This document shows positions 11,751 to 23,553 of a DNA stretch of 64,000 nt, in pieces. A model generated the notes under the pieces. It was not told the DNA's origin. It searched no databases and saw only the letters and a program-made list of their open reading frames with translations. Position numbers and translations under genes: made by a program. Position 1 is the first letter of the stretch. Each line of letters starts with the position of its first letter. The stretch is from assembly GCA_947000775.1 (NCBI GenBank), contig CAMQGK010000327.1:11774001-11838000 (forward strand). The letters are read 5' to 3'. The stretch is from Pterois miles (Eukaryota > Chordata > Actinopteri > Perciformes > Scorpaenidae).

Positions 11751-12733
11751 GAGACGGAGCATAGACAGGGTGACACTAAAACTTAACTTTTGGTTTAGAA
11801 TTGTATTATGTATGTCAGTATGAAAAGCAGTGAAGTGTATGTAACTACACTGCAGAGCGGATTGTTTTATAACGGTGACAACCAGACATTAACCTCTCAT
11901 ATGAATAAGCCCACCATGGATTGAACTTTTGCCAGAAGAACTGCATCACATGTGTGCAGCTCTATGAAAAAGGATGTAAATGTAGCCCTTATTTCTGGTG
12001 TGGTGAGGTAGAAAAGTCCAACAACCGCTGCCTGCCTCAGCAGTAGTGCTGTGGTTTTGTACATTTGAAGTGGCAACATAAGAGGATGAATGGAGGGGGA
12101 TAATTATAAGAAAGTAGTGAAATGGGGACATTTTAGGTCACAGTAAAGTCATGGAGACATGCGTCAGGGTTTTGCTTCTCCTGATTTTTTTTTTTTTTTA
12201 TAGTGTTTCTATTTCATTTGTCAACACTCATTATAAGCCATATATTACTACTTATTGTTTTTCTTGTACATTAGCATTCTCAGACTCATCCCGGAGGAAA
12301 ATGGTTTGGAAAGAATAGAGGAGGAGATATTAAGAACGGGAGGACATGATGATGGTAACCTAGAAAACGACAACTTTTAGTTGAAAAAAAAAAAGAAGTC
12401 AGTGAAGTTCACAACAGATGTACTTTTGAATCAAACAATCAAGGAAGATCGGAGATTATAGAGGAATGAAATGAGGGCAGAAATGAAAAGAAAAATGGGG
12501 ATGAAGGCCCGGGGATAGAGATGAGGGCTAAAAAGGAGTGGGAAAGTGCTGTGGGAAGCAGCAATGGAGGTTGTAATTAACCAGGGGTTAATGGAGGTGG
12601 CTAATTGTCCCCCACATGTATAGGTAGTCTTTCTGCTTGGCTACATTACAATTAAAAAACCACCCTCCTAATGATAGGGAATAACAATTAACTGATAATT
12701 AGAAATATACTAGGACGACACACTAGCTTAGCC

Positions 12734-12764
12734 TGTGTGTGTGTGTGTGTGTGCGTGTGTGTGT
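12734..12764. repeat. (GT)n microsatellite
   Basis: A GT run with one C interruption. It directly follows a TAATTA-rich non-repetitive stretch (12540-12720). Confidence 0.93.
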
Positions 12765-12969
12765 TAAGAATTATTTCATATGCTACCGGCCCTTTCATTG
12801 TTAACGTCCATGCATTGAATTGAATTATATCTTTTTTGCTTTAATTCCTCAGTCAATTAACCTACATAAGGAAAGATAAGCGTGCTCTTCTTTAACTTAT
12901 CGTTGTCTTTTGTTGCTCCTGTCCCCCATTTACCCTTTATTCTCTCCTTGCTCCAGCCAGCCCTTCTTC

Positions 12970-13032
<63 letters not shown>
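12970..13032. repeat. (AC)n microsatellite
   Basis: About 31 uninterrupted AC units, one of the longest pure dinucleotide tracts here and likely polymorphic. Confidence 0.96.
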
Positions 13033-13034
<2 letters not shown>

Positions 13035-16000
13035 TCCTTTTCTTCTTTGTAGCCCAACTTATGAACTTTCTATATATTGTCATTGATTGTGATCCCAACA
13101 CCTAACAGAGAAACTTGCCAGAAAAAAAGACAAGAAAGTCTTGAAAGTTTCCTTCTTACTCCTCCTTAGTCTCAGTGTTCATTTGTTCCCCTTTGATTCA
13201 GTCTTTTCTACCTCTGATCCTTGTTTTTACACCCATTTCTCCCTCCAGTTCTTTCTTTGCTGCAATTTTTCATATTTTTCTTGTCACTATTTTAATTCAT
13301 TCCTCTTCCCCCACCTTTTAAACTCCACTCTTGGTGGTGGCAATCACAGCAATAACAATGGTGTGATGATAATTAAGGCCACATCTCTTAAGAAGATTTC
13401 TCCTTCATCTTAAGTAAAGGCCAAATTATATCTCGCTGTCTTTTCTTTCGAAGAACACCAGCGCTTATATAACAGCATCATGCTGAATGGCTGTGATTGG
13501 AGCTGAAAAGGCCAAGTAACCTCTCCACTTCCCACTGAAAGATCACCCTCTCTCACACATCCTCACTCAGATCAATGCTTTTCCTCTGTCGCACAAGAAC
13601 ACGCCATTTCTTCTTATGTGCAGCCTGTTTTTTTTTTTTTTTCTTACTGACAGCCTCATAGCACCATTTGCTGATTGGAGCAGTTAAAGGCCCAATCGCT
13701 TCTCATGGGCCACTTGTCTCAGACATTTTAGTTGATTGCATCGTGCCGTCAGCGGACATTTTTACTTGAGTAGTTGCAAGTGAAGATGTCTTTAACAGTG
13801 TTACTTTTTGGTTTTCCATTTTTTTTTCCTCAGACTTTTTTTTGTTTTTACTGTTAACTATATATCTGTTGCCTGTCCATCTGCCTGTCAGTAAATAGCT
13901 AAGCTAAAACTAGAGCAGTAGTCTATAAAGTCTGTAAATATAAAGTGTGTGTGCATGCAGATACCTGTGCATGTGCTTGTGACAGCCTGTGTGTGTGTGT
14001 GATTGAATCTAGCATGCTAACAGACTCAGTAAATGAGGTGTGAAAGTAGCCTCCTCGTACGCAGCAATCAGTCAGGCTGGGATGAATGAAATAGCAATTG
14101 TCCATTAACCATCCTCCACAGAGTTCATTTCAGTTTGACTAGAGATGCATCAGATAGGCCGTTCACACTCTCCACTGTGGTTTGATAGTGTAGTGCTGCA
14201 AGCAAAGAGTGATTTTATGTTTGTTTAGCTCAATGTTAGTCATTCAAAACACCGCAAATACCAAAATAGGATCTTATGAATGTAGGCAGAGAAACCAAAG
14301 TGTGTGTCTCTCTCAGCTCCTCCTTAGATGGTTTTCAACCAGCTGCAAAGACAATGTTGAGCAAACTTAAAATCAAATTTTGCTTAATCACTAATGTGAA
14401 TAACGGTTTTGCATCTCTCTGTCTTAAAAATGCATCCATTTCATTCAAAAAAATAATAATAAAAAACAAGTCAAATTTGTTTGGTTTGTGCCAGGTGTGT
14501 TATTAACCGTGTGGACATACATAAAAATGAATATATTATGACTCGTGTGACATGGCCCTGAACAGAATCTGTAATTATTTTCACATTTTCTGTGGCTGTT
14601 TTTAGCGTTTCAGTTCATATTTTTCATTTACTTTCCGTAGACTGTTCTCAGTTCGATGGAGCCTCGCCAGGTCTCGGGAAGGTTGACAAACTACCAAATA
14701 CCCGCAACAAAGCCAAAACTCCATCCTCTGCGTCGGCTGATATTTTTCATACCGAGCACACAGCCATTCACACACATGAATACACACACATGCGACTCTC
14801 ACCTTCACACTCTGATGTGCACACAAGCACAGCTGTATGGACACACACTTAGACACACCCTCTCAGACCATTTTCATTTTAATGAAGCCTTTGGGAACCT
14901 CTTCACATTAGAGGCCTAATGTAGCATTGTGTGAGGGACCCGGCACCAAATGAATGCTTATAGTAAAGCTGTTCTGATGTTCCTCTAAATTATGAGTCTT
15001 GACTTACTGCAGTGAATTATATTTTCCTATTTATTGTGGTGAATTATGAGTTGTGAAAGCTGGAGATTTAAATACTGGCTGTCTGATTTAAACAGATCTT
15101 TTTTTTTGTTGTGACAAAAAATAATTAAGGCAGCAATAACAGTAATGGAGTAAACTGAATTATCTGCAATCTGTTAATTTAATCCACAGCTGCAAGAAAA
15201 ATTCATATAGTTTTTTCATGCATTTTGGTGTATTTTTGGTTGGCTTGTTTCACCATTTAAGTCACTGAAAACAAACTTTGAGACAGTCATAATGAGGAAA
15301 CAATATGAAAAACGACAAGCTGCTTGCAAACAAGCAAGCAAACCTCTATTTGCTATGTAAATATATAGATAAGCAGAGAATGAAGTCACTCTCCGCTGTG
15401 TGTGTGCTTTTGTTACATAGCCAGGCTGAGTGAGCCCCACTGACTAGCACTGTGCTCATACGGTGGTTACAGTTCATAATGCCGACCCGACTGATGGCGC
15501 CGATATTGGAAGCATCCCACCCACTGTTGCTTTTAACGCTGATAGTACCGTTAGCTGTGAATCGAAATGCTCCCAATCTTGCATTCAGCACCTTAATAGC
15601 ATAGTAAAGTATGCAGTAAAAATTTCTTTGTAGCTCACACAGTGAGATGATACATATAGCACAATATGGTATGCTACGCATGCACTTAATTTCCCTTTTA
15701 CTGCACATACATAGACTCCATCTGCAGTGTGTGAGGTACTGCATGCCCGGCATACCCTCCAGGGAAAATCAAGTGCAGCCTGAAGTGTTTGAAATGTTTA
15801 ATACCGTTGGGAGCTCAGTTTCTCTATCTGCTGCTGAATACAGCTTTCACCGACTATGTGTTTGTGTGTGCCAGACAGTGCACACACATAGGGACCTGAC
15901 TTATTATCATGGGAACGGCTTGTAGAATCATTTTCTCTACAGACTCCCCTGGGTGAACCATGCTAATACCCTGTTACATGGGGGTTTGTGTACATGTCTG

Positions 16001-16129
16001 AGTGTGTGTGAAAGCAGTTAGGTACTACTTTTTCTTGGTTTGCTTCAGAACGTTCACTTGAACCCGACTGTAACCCTTTCTGTCTGCGTGTTGGCACTCT
16101 GGGGAATCCATCTGTGCTTGTGTGTGTTG

Positions 16130-16870
16130 TAGGGGTGTTAATAATTAACCATTAACCACCGTTAAACCTTCATTGAAGGCTATCAATTAAACAAAATATT
16201 AACAATTAATTAAAAAGCTGAGCAAAACTCAGAGGAGTGCTCGTCACTTTAAGGAGAAAAGCTGGTCCACCTTAAAAGTCCACCTTAAGAGAGTCTGAAC
16301 TGGTGTTGCAGATACAGGAAGTTGGCTGTGGTCTTGAGCAGACCTTAGAGCAGAGGAGTTGTAGCCTTGTTGCATTCATTCACTGACAACCAGTGCTTGA
16401 AGAGGGCCGGTATGCTGTGGCATTTCAACATTTTACTCATTGGCCGTGACTTTTTCATGTGTACCGGAGCTTCTCACAAGCTGCCGTAATGCAACGGCAG
16501 GGTATTTTCGCCATGTGGGTTCACGTAAGGAACGGAAGCGTCGCACTATGTAAATCATTGCGCGAGCTGAAGCCTGGCTGTTCATATCAGAAGTGCGTTT
16601 CTCTGCGCCGGTCAACAAGCGATTCTGATCCCCTGCTGTTTACTTTATAGACCTATCCATTTCTGTCTCTGTGTCTGTCTGCTCGTCTCCCTCTCTGTTT
16701 AGATACAACTGACACATATATGAAATAAGTACATATTTTAAAAACTACAATCACAAATCAGTGACACAAGGATGTTTCTAATAAATATAGTGGATGGATT
16801 TTGAAATGTGATTGGGTGGAGGGATGGGAGACAGCAGGGAGAGAGGGGAGGGCAGTCAAAGGCATTCATG
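16130..16870. repeat. Dispersed repeat shared with 38.3-38.5 kb
   Basis: The segment opens TAGGGGTGTTAATAATTAAC, like a hAT terminus, but no matching right end is found. Two blocks recur inside the element at 38047-38811. One is CATTTTACTCAT followed by TGACTTTTTCATG, TACCGGAGCTTCT and ACAAGCTGCCG (about 16425-16487 versus about 38340-38411). The other is GGGAGAGAGGGGAGGG with AGTCAAAGG and GGGATGCAT (about 16836-16880 versus about 38506-38548). It is probably a decayed copy of the same DNA element. A poly-C tract (16985-16998) lies just downstream. Confidence 0.5.
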
Positions 16871-17768
16871 GGATGCATATGAGCAGAGAGCAATTGACGA
16901 AATCCTCATACAGAATAATCCAAAGAAATTTAGAGGGGAGTGAAAGGGTGTTATTCCTCATTGAGGCTGCTTAGAGCCAAAGCACCCCCCCCCCCCCCAT
17001 CATGTATGTTCTTTTCAGTCATATCTGATTTGAGGGAGTAGATATTGGATCCTTTGAGCTAAGCCAGTTAAGATATATCCTTTCTGGTTTGTGTGTTTAT
17101 CTGAGCTGATCAACCAAAGATGAAAGGATTGCCTGTCTGTTTGTGTGAATGAGAGAGAGAGGCCCATGGGGGAAGGAGAAAGTGGCACAGAGAGAGAGAA
17201 TCACTATTATACTGCTTTAAACAGTCGAGGCTGATAGAAGAAACAAAACAAAAAAAAGACCACTTTCACCAACTCTTGACTGATTTGTTTAAGCTTGTTG
17301 AAATCTGCTTTGAGCTGGGTAGTTGGGTAAGTAGCACTTTAATTTTTGCCACCAAGCACTGCTGAGCGGTATCTTCATCACAGCATCATTTTCACTTCAG
17401 ACTCACTAAACTGTCTGCCTGCAGCAGTCAAACATTGAAAAGGCCTCAACTCCACATGGATCGGAAACAAGAGAGATTGATATCAGCCTACTGTATAATC
17501 ACTGGAGGATGGGATTCTCTCTGTCACACAGACACACACAAGATAAATGGCTTGTGTGAATGAAAAGTCCTCCCCTTAAAGATTAATCCCAAGCTGCCAT
17601 CAGCAGTGCCCTGCATGCCATCTGTTGAGACCCCATTCACCCTCGCACACACATATTCATGCACACAATCTGTGGGCTCATTCATTGGGGAGTTATCATT
17701 GTCAGTGAGCCTAATGAGGCTGGAGCAGCATACTATTAAACATAATATACATTGTACCAGGATATATA

Positions 17769-18411
17769 CCGTATTTTCTGGACTGTAAGGCACACTTAAA
17801 ATCCTTAAATTTTCTCAAAAGTCAACAGTGTGCCTTATAATACGATGAAGCTTATATATGAATTCTGGTTGTGCTTACTGACCTCCTCGAACCAGTTTTA
17901 TGTGGTACAGGACGCTCAAAAATCTGTCAAAATGTTTTATTATGAGTTTGTTAAGCTTTGAAGCTGCACCGCTGGGTGGATTGTAGGAGCATTACGATAA
18001 CAGTAGTCAGGCGCCTGGCGGAGTAATACTACTGTTACTGTGCTTCGAAACATTATCATGTGTGTATAAGGAGCCCAAAATGGCACGCAGATTTCAAGCT
18101 TATGGCTATCAGTCACGCAGCAGAACATGGGAATAGAGCAGCGGCGAGAGAATTTAATATTAATGAATCAATGGTACGGAAGTGGAGGAAGAAAGAAGAT
18201 GACCTGCGCCACATAAAGAAAACCAAACAGAGTTTCTGAGGGAACAAAGAACAGTGGGTTATCCAACAGAGAGCAGCAGTTTCTATTCGACTCAAGGCAG
18301 CAGCGGCAGCGCTGGACATGGAAATCAGTGACTTTCGAGGAGGAGAAATCAAGTGACCGACCGGCTTTTTCCGCAACTCTCCGTCTGTTGATCTGCGACT
18401 CCATGCGTGCC
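17769..18411 (+). mobile_element. pogo-like element, left part
   Basis: A TA dinucleotide (17767-17768) precedes CCGTATTTTCTGGACTGTAA, the family terminus also seen at 7660 and 50419. The following 180 bp match, in reverse complement, the right-hand end of the 50419-50949 MITE (AAGGATTTTAAGTGCGCC, CCACATAAAATTGGTTC). A decayed transposase lies inside at 18102-18414. The right terminus is missing because the sequence runs straight into a Tc1 end at 18412. This copy links the MITE family to a pogo/Tigger-type source. Confidence 0.72.
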
Positions 18412-18414
18412 CAC
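18102..18414 (+). pseudogene. pogo/Tigger-like transposase relic
   Basis: The frame from 18102 reads MAISHAAEHGNRAAAREFNI, then NESMVRKWRKKEDDLRHIKK and TKQSF before a TGA. This is the pogo/CENP-B-type N-terminal helix-turn-helix. Past the stop the frame resumes (WVIQQRAA, SIRLKAAAAALDMEISDF), fitting the second, CENPB-type DNA-binding helices but with residues missing. A shift then leads to DRPAFSATLRLLICDSMRAH (about 18355-18414), which resembles the DDE-domain strand around the second catalytic aspartate (LLxWDSxRAH). Most of the DDE domain between is deleted. The stop replaces an expected Arg in SFRG, so a CGA to TGA (CpG decay) change is likely. Confidence 0.7.
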
Positions 18415-18592
18415 TTGAAAAATGGGTGGGCAACAAACTATTTTCTGCAAGTTTTTTAGCAGGTCTAGATGTAAATACCTGGAAATACAAGCTGAAATAT
18501 TTCATCTTTGAATGTCTAATCCAGATATTTTCAGTGTACAGCAAAAGTAAAAGAACTGGCCTCACTGTTCCAGTAGTTTTGGAGGGGGATTG
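18412..18592 (+). mobile_element. Solo Tc1-like terminal repeat
   Basis: CACTTGAAAAATGGGTGGG, then GTCTAGATGTAAATACCTGG, CTGGCCTCACTGTTCCAGTA and TTTTGGAGGGGGATTG match the right end of the 660-1899 element (about 1697-1899). TA follows at 18593-18594, as expected for a Tc1 insertion. The rest of this element is absent. Its inner edge abuts the pogo-like sequence at a short CAC overlap, consistent with a deletion that fused two neighbouring elements. Confidence 0.75.
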
Positions 18593-19780
18593 TATGTGTG
18601 ATAAGAATGTAGCACCATATTAAAAAAAACAGGTCTAGTCAATGTACTAGGATATAATATCAACCATGTAATTATTAATTAGTGCAGACTTCAATAGTTG
18701 AAGTGCTCACTTTTGGGCTTATAGCACAATCAACTGAAGGTTAAAAGATTGCACTTCACATATGATTTGCACTGTGCATATTTTAAAGTACATTCAGTGA
18801 AACATCTATATGGAGAAAAGTAGAGCATAATTATCAGAGTAACTTGTGAGAACTTAGAAATATATTCACTCTATCGTTCCTTTACCTTTTGAAAGCATTT
18901 ACAGTAAAAGCACATGCTCCTTAGCATGTTTTCTTTCACTCACACTCCATCTCACACACATCCACTCACATGCAGCAAACTGATCACCAATCAAGCTCCA
19001 TTTTCTAACCAAATTAATTCTTTCTAATTTGGAGCTTCTAGTGGTCAACCCCCTGCGGTGCGCTGCTACTTAGCCATGTCTGTGTGTGTGTGCGTGCACA
19101 CATATGCTTTCGTGTCTGTGTATGAAGTAGGGAGCATTCTACAATAGATCTTAATTGAGAAGACGGACTGCAATCAACGTATTCTTGTAGGAAATCATTA
19201 AATCATTTCTTCCTCCCTTCTCTTTTTCTCTTTCCCTTTCTTGTGGTGATTAGCATGGTAATGATAGCATCGTGATTACGTCCATCAGAAAAAAATCTGA
19301 CATCTGTGGGGTTTTTTTTACTGAGGAAATGAAAGTGAGAATGAAAAAAAAAACAGCAACTCTCCCATTAATGTGGTGTGTTTAAAAAAAAAAACACACA
19401 CACACACACACACACAGAATGTCACTCTTGCAGTTGTTGGTGAAACAGCTAAGGCAGAAACATGATTCAAAGTCTCGTGTTGCTTCTGGAAAATCATATT
19501 TTTACCACCCTTTTCAATGTGGCTGGTGGCAAACTAAATGGTGTACATATCTAATTAAATAAAAACCGCAAACTGAAATCATAGACCTTCATTATCTGTG
19601 TATGATTGGATTGAAAATTATGTAACTGTGTCTATATTCTCTGTCAAACACATCCTTTAATGCAGTGATACTCATACTTGTGGCCCACCGACTTCTAATT
19701 CATAATGAAAAAAAAGGAGATACAATATACACTGCATGTATTTCCCTTTTTTCACTGTGAATCAGAAAATAGTTGCACAC

Positions 19781-19785
<5 letters not shown>

Positions 19786-19819
<34 letters not shown>
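19786..19819. repeat. (TA)n microsatellite
   Basis: About 17 TA units, followed by CTGTATATACAGTA, a short palindrome. Confidence 0.93.
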
Positions 19820-19820
<1 letters not shown>

Positions 19821-21146
19821 TGTATATACAGTACATGGATGGATGCCATGGATAGCGGTAGTCTGCAGTGGGGCTAATGAGTGGTTGACAATAAGAAGCT
19901 ATCATTTAGATGCTGAGAGCACAATCACTTCTGTCTAATCTTTCCTGCATCCTTTGTTTTGTGGCCATTGCAGATTACAAGTTCTTCTGCAATCACCCGC
20001 CACACTATCTTTAAATTCAGCTTCTCTGTATTGTTTTATTTCTTTATCGTAAAGTGCTTTGTGTTGGGAGAGACGATGTAAATGTTAATTATGCCGCTTT
20101 GGATGACAACATTTGCACTGAGTGGTCAAACAACCTCTTTTGCATTTTAACGGATGCGAGAAAATGCTGAAAATTGAGGCTGTCCCGAAAGCGTAAACAA
20201 TGGATGTAAGTTTCGCAGTCGGTAAACGTGATTGACACAACGTGTGGTTGTATTTATTTTCAAACATTTTCAGACGAAAACTACGGCCTTTTTTTAACAC
20301 ATGAAAAAAGAGGAAATGCAGCTTTTTAATGTCTTTGCATTTCATGGTGAGTGTTTGTTCCATCACTTCATCACTTCACCTGAAAACACACCTCAAAGTC
20401 AATTTGGCCACAAGTAAAAATTTGCCTTTTTTGTTTACAACAGAGCACTTTACTTAAAACCTGCTTCCTGTATTCTGTATCATAGAAACTGCAGGTATTA
20501 TGGTGAGCATGTACTGTGCCCCAAGCATTTCTATAACTTTTTAGTGAAAACAGAACGGTGCCTAGTGGCCAGGAAGAGTTAATTATAGAGTTCATGTTTA
20601 TTTCTTTTTTATCCCTCACCAGTTTGATCTGAGATGTGGACCTGTGCTTCAATAAAAGCTTGTGGCTTTTCAGTCATAAAGGACCTCTACTAGTTCAGCC
20701 TTGACTCCTTGGACTTTTGATTTAGTTGGTACACAAATTCTCCGACATGCTTTTTTCCCCCCAATATAAGAGACATGGAAAATAAGAGAAAGAGGCAGTG
20801 TATTGTTGAAGGTCTGAAGTGAAAAGAGACAGGAATTTTAATGGAACCTTCATTTTATTCAGAGTTAACAGCTATCTTTCATCACGGTGATATTTTGCCT
20901 CTTCTTCCTATTTGCACTGACTAAACCTTCTAGTCACATAAAACTAATTACATAGTTTACATTTCTGGCCTCAGATTCACCTCTTCCATGGATAGCGGAC
21001 ACTACATGTTAATGCTAGTTTAGCCAATCAAAAAAAAAAAAAAAAAAAAACCTACTATTTTAAGTAGTTTTCGTTTTTTAGTATTACTATGTTACAATCC
21101 CAAAATTACAACTTTCCAAAGTGAGGATTTTCTCATTCTTATCTTT

Positions 21147-21218
21147 TATATATATATATTTATATATATTTATATATATTTATATATATACATATATATA
21201 TAAATATAAATATATATG
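21147..21218. repeat. (TA)/(TATATATTTA) tract at LINE edge
   Basis: An AT-only tract with a repeating TATATATTTA motif that directly abuts the 5' edge of the Rex6/Dong-like relic. A homopolymer of 21 A lies at 21030-21050. LINEs of the Dong type are known to insert into TA-rich or TAA repeats, so the tract could be the original target. That link is an inference. Confidence 0.75.
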
Positions 21219-22659
21219 GTTACTGGAATGTCTGGAACTGCACAAGATCAATCGGACAATAAGAGCCTTCATCAAGAACTCAATGGGAATGTGGAAGACA
21301 ACCCTAGAGGCCAACTCCAAGCTAATCGCCCAAGTTAACATCAAGTGCAGCATATACCAAGGGGATGCACTATCACCACTGCTGTTCTGCATAGGCCTGA
21401 ACCCCCTCAGCCAGATCATCACAAAGAGTGGTTACAGATACCGTTTCCGAAGTGGGGCAACAATCAGCCACCTGCTCTACATGGATGACATCAAGCTGTA
21501 CGCCAGGAATGAGCGAGAAATCGACTCACTGATCCACACCACCAGGATCTACAGCGACGACATAGGGATGTCATTCGGGTTGGACAAATGTGGCCGGATG
21601 GTATCAAAGAGAGGCAAGATGATCAGAACTGAGGGAGTGGACCTACCAGAGGGCAGGATAGGAGACATCCAAGACAGCTACAAATACCTTGGTATCCCAC
21701 AGGCGAATGGAAATCATGAGGAGGCTGCAAGGAAGACAACCACAGCTAAATACCTCCAGAGAGTAAGGCAAGTCCTGAGAAGTCAGCTGAATGGGAAGAA
21801 CAAGGTCCGAGCCATCAACATATACGCACTACCGGTCATTAGATACCCCGCTGGGATCATCAGCTGGCCAAAGGAGGAGATAGAAGCCACAGATATCAGG
21901 ACAAGAAATCTCCTCACCATGCACGGACGGTTTCACCCCGGTTACACTAAGCGGAAAGAGGGAGGCTGAGGACTAATGAGCATCAGAGCCACTGTCCAGG
22001 ATGAAACATCGAAACTCCAAGAGTACATCAGGAAGATGTCCCCCAAAGACAAACTGCTCAGTGAATGCCTCAGACAGCAGAAGCCTGAAGAGAGTGAGGA
22101 AGATGAGGAGACAACATGGAGGGACAAGCCCCTACACGACATGTACCTCCGCCAGATACAGGACGTGGCTGATATCACCAAGACCTACCAATGGCTGGAC
22201 AAAGCTGGACTGACAGACAGCACAGAGGCACTGATCATGGCAGCACAAGAACAAGCCCTAAGTACCAGGGCCATAGAGGCCAGAATATACCAGAGTAGAT
22301 CTGACTCAAGGTGCACACTGTGTAAATGTGCCCCGGAGACAGTCCAGCACATAGTAGCAGGGTGTAAGATGCTAGCAGGATCAGCATATGTGGAGAGGCA
22401 CAACCAAGTGGCTGGGATAGTGTACAGAAATATCTGCACCCAGTATGGACTAGAAGTACCCAAATCCCAATGGGATGTACCACCGAAGGTGGTGGAGAAC
22501 AACAGGGCGAAGATCCTGTGGGACTTCAGCTTCCAGACTGACAAACAGCTGCTGGCTAACCAACCAGACACAGTGGTGGTGGACAAAGAGCAGAAGAGGG
22601 CAGTGGTGATGGATGTGGCGATACCAGCTGACGCCAACATCAGGAAGAAGGAGCACGAA
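21219..22659 (+). pseudogene. Rex6/Dong (R4)-clade LINE, RT C-terminus and endonuclease, broken
   Basis: One reading frame spans the relic. Its reverse-transcriptase part has IYQGDALSPLLFCIGLNPLS and the catalytic box HLLYMDDIKLYA, followed by thumb-type sequence (DSYKYLGI). After an in-frame TGA at 21967 the same frame continues GLMSIRATVQDE. Then come the zinc knuckle CTLCKCAPETVQHIVAGC (CX2C..HX4C) and a restriction-enzyme-like endonuclease core with QPDTVVVDKEQKRAVVMDVA, which carries the PD..D catalytic pattern. This RT, CCHC, PD-(D/E)xK order defines R2/R4/Dong/Rex6-type LINEs. It is 5'-truncated (fingers and palm start missing) and also stops after RKKEHE, before the usual end. The TGA probably arose from CGA by CpG decay. 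The Rex6 name is by recollection of the fish family. Confidence 0.82.
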
Positions 22660-22897
22660 ATTATATTTAGTTTATTTTCTCTTTTTCTCTGTATTTTTAG
22701 GCTGTCCATCAGTGTGTCAAAAAATAGTTTTTACTAGATACTGTGTAAATTTAACAGGAAAGTGGTCTGTTATCACTCATTTTGAACAAATTTGAGCAGA
22801 CTCGCATTTATCATACGGACAAACTCTCCCCTATTACCTTTCCTCTCCAAACATATGAAACATCTAACCCTTTATTTCTATTTTTCTTGTCTCCCCA

Positions 22898-22912
<15 letters not shown>

Positions 22913-22932
<20 letters not shown>
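22913..22932 (+). repeat. (CT)n tract forming the pyrimidine tract of an exon acceptor
   Basis: A CT run ends 18 bp before the acceptor AG at 22949-22950 and continues a pyrimidine-rich stretch from about 22870. It occupies the position of the polypyrimidine tract for the second visible cdkal1 exon, so its length may influence splicing. Confidence 0.8.
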
Positions 22933-22935
<3 letters not shown>

Positions 22936-22950
22936 ATTGTGACTCATTAG

Positions 22951-23096
22951 GAGATGGCTAAGATATTAAATCATCCACGCGTCTATGCCTTCCTTCATGT
23001 TCCCGTGCAGTCGGCCTCAGACAGCGTGCTGATGGACATGAAGCGAGAGTATTGCATCGACGACTTCAAAAAAGTGGTGGACTTCCTCAAAGAGAG
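22951..23096 (+). CDS. cdkal1: cdkal1 exon: radical-SAM domain, second visible part
   Basis: This 146-bp exon begins in phase 0 with EMAKILNHPRVYAFLHVPVQ, then SASDSVLMDMKREYC and FKKVVDFLKE, ending with AG of a split Arg codon. It joins the preceding exon's ..ILEHLE without a gap, as in vertebrate CDKAL1. HVPVQSASD corresponds to the HxPxQSGSD motif of MiaB/MtaB-type methylthiotransferases in the radical-SAM barrel. The acceptor is TGACTCATTAG and the donor is GTAAGA at 23097 (phase 2). Its upstream intron edge carries the LINE relic about 290 bp away. Confidence 0.97.
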
Positions 23097-23553
23097 GTAA
23101 GACGGGATATGGAGCCCTAATTGGCTCATGATGCTGCAGCGTGTTCTGATGACACATCACACTTCTTTTATTTATCACATCAATAACCTTTAAAAATGAC
23201 AAATTGCTACACCTTGAGTTTCTATATGCGTCTGTGCTCGCGTGACTACATCTGTGAACTTTGAAATAGTATAAACTTCACCTTTATGTGGACACAAGCA
23301 CGTGTACTCTTACCTTTCTCATTTGACTCTGATCAAAGTAAAACACGTGTGGATCCAGATCTACTTGGATGTGCTGCGTTCGAGTAGGTGCCCGTATGTC
23401 CGAGCTCTCATCATCACTCCTAGGTGTAAATTTGGAGAGTGTCTCTCTGAATGGCATTGCTCTCCTTTATCTTCTCTCTCTGCTGCACTTTAAGACTTGT
23501 ATGGGTTAGACTAGATATGAGGTTTAGTTTGAGTTTGTTTAGTTCTTTCCTTA

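Larger units (their letters stand above)
10322..22950 (+). other. cdkal1: cdkal1 intron, 12.6 kb
   Basis: It runs from donor GTATGC to acceptor ATTAG, with phase 0 on both sides. It holds (CT)n, (GT)n and (AC)n tracts, a short Tc1-type MITE (11626-11750), an unclassified repeat (about 16130-16870), a pogo-like relic fused to a Tc1 end (17769-18592), and a LINE relic (21219-22659). The stretches 12540-12720, 13430-13760, 14860-15200 and 19140-19300 are non-repetitive and contain TAATTA-type motifs; they may be conserved non-coding elements. In 15200-16100 and 18600-19380 I see nothing specific apart from the 19140-19300 stretch. Confidence 0.9.

Noticed and set aside
15346..15753. 135-codon minus-strand open frame
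   Set aside because: No recognisable domain, no coding-like composition, and it lies within a cdkal1 intron; most likely chance.
18113..18565. 150-codon minus-strand frame
   Set aside because: It is antisense to the pogo-like transposase relic and crosses the junction into the Tc1 end.
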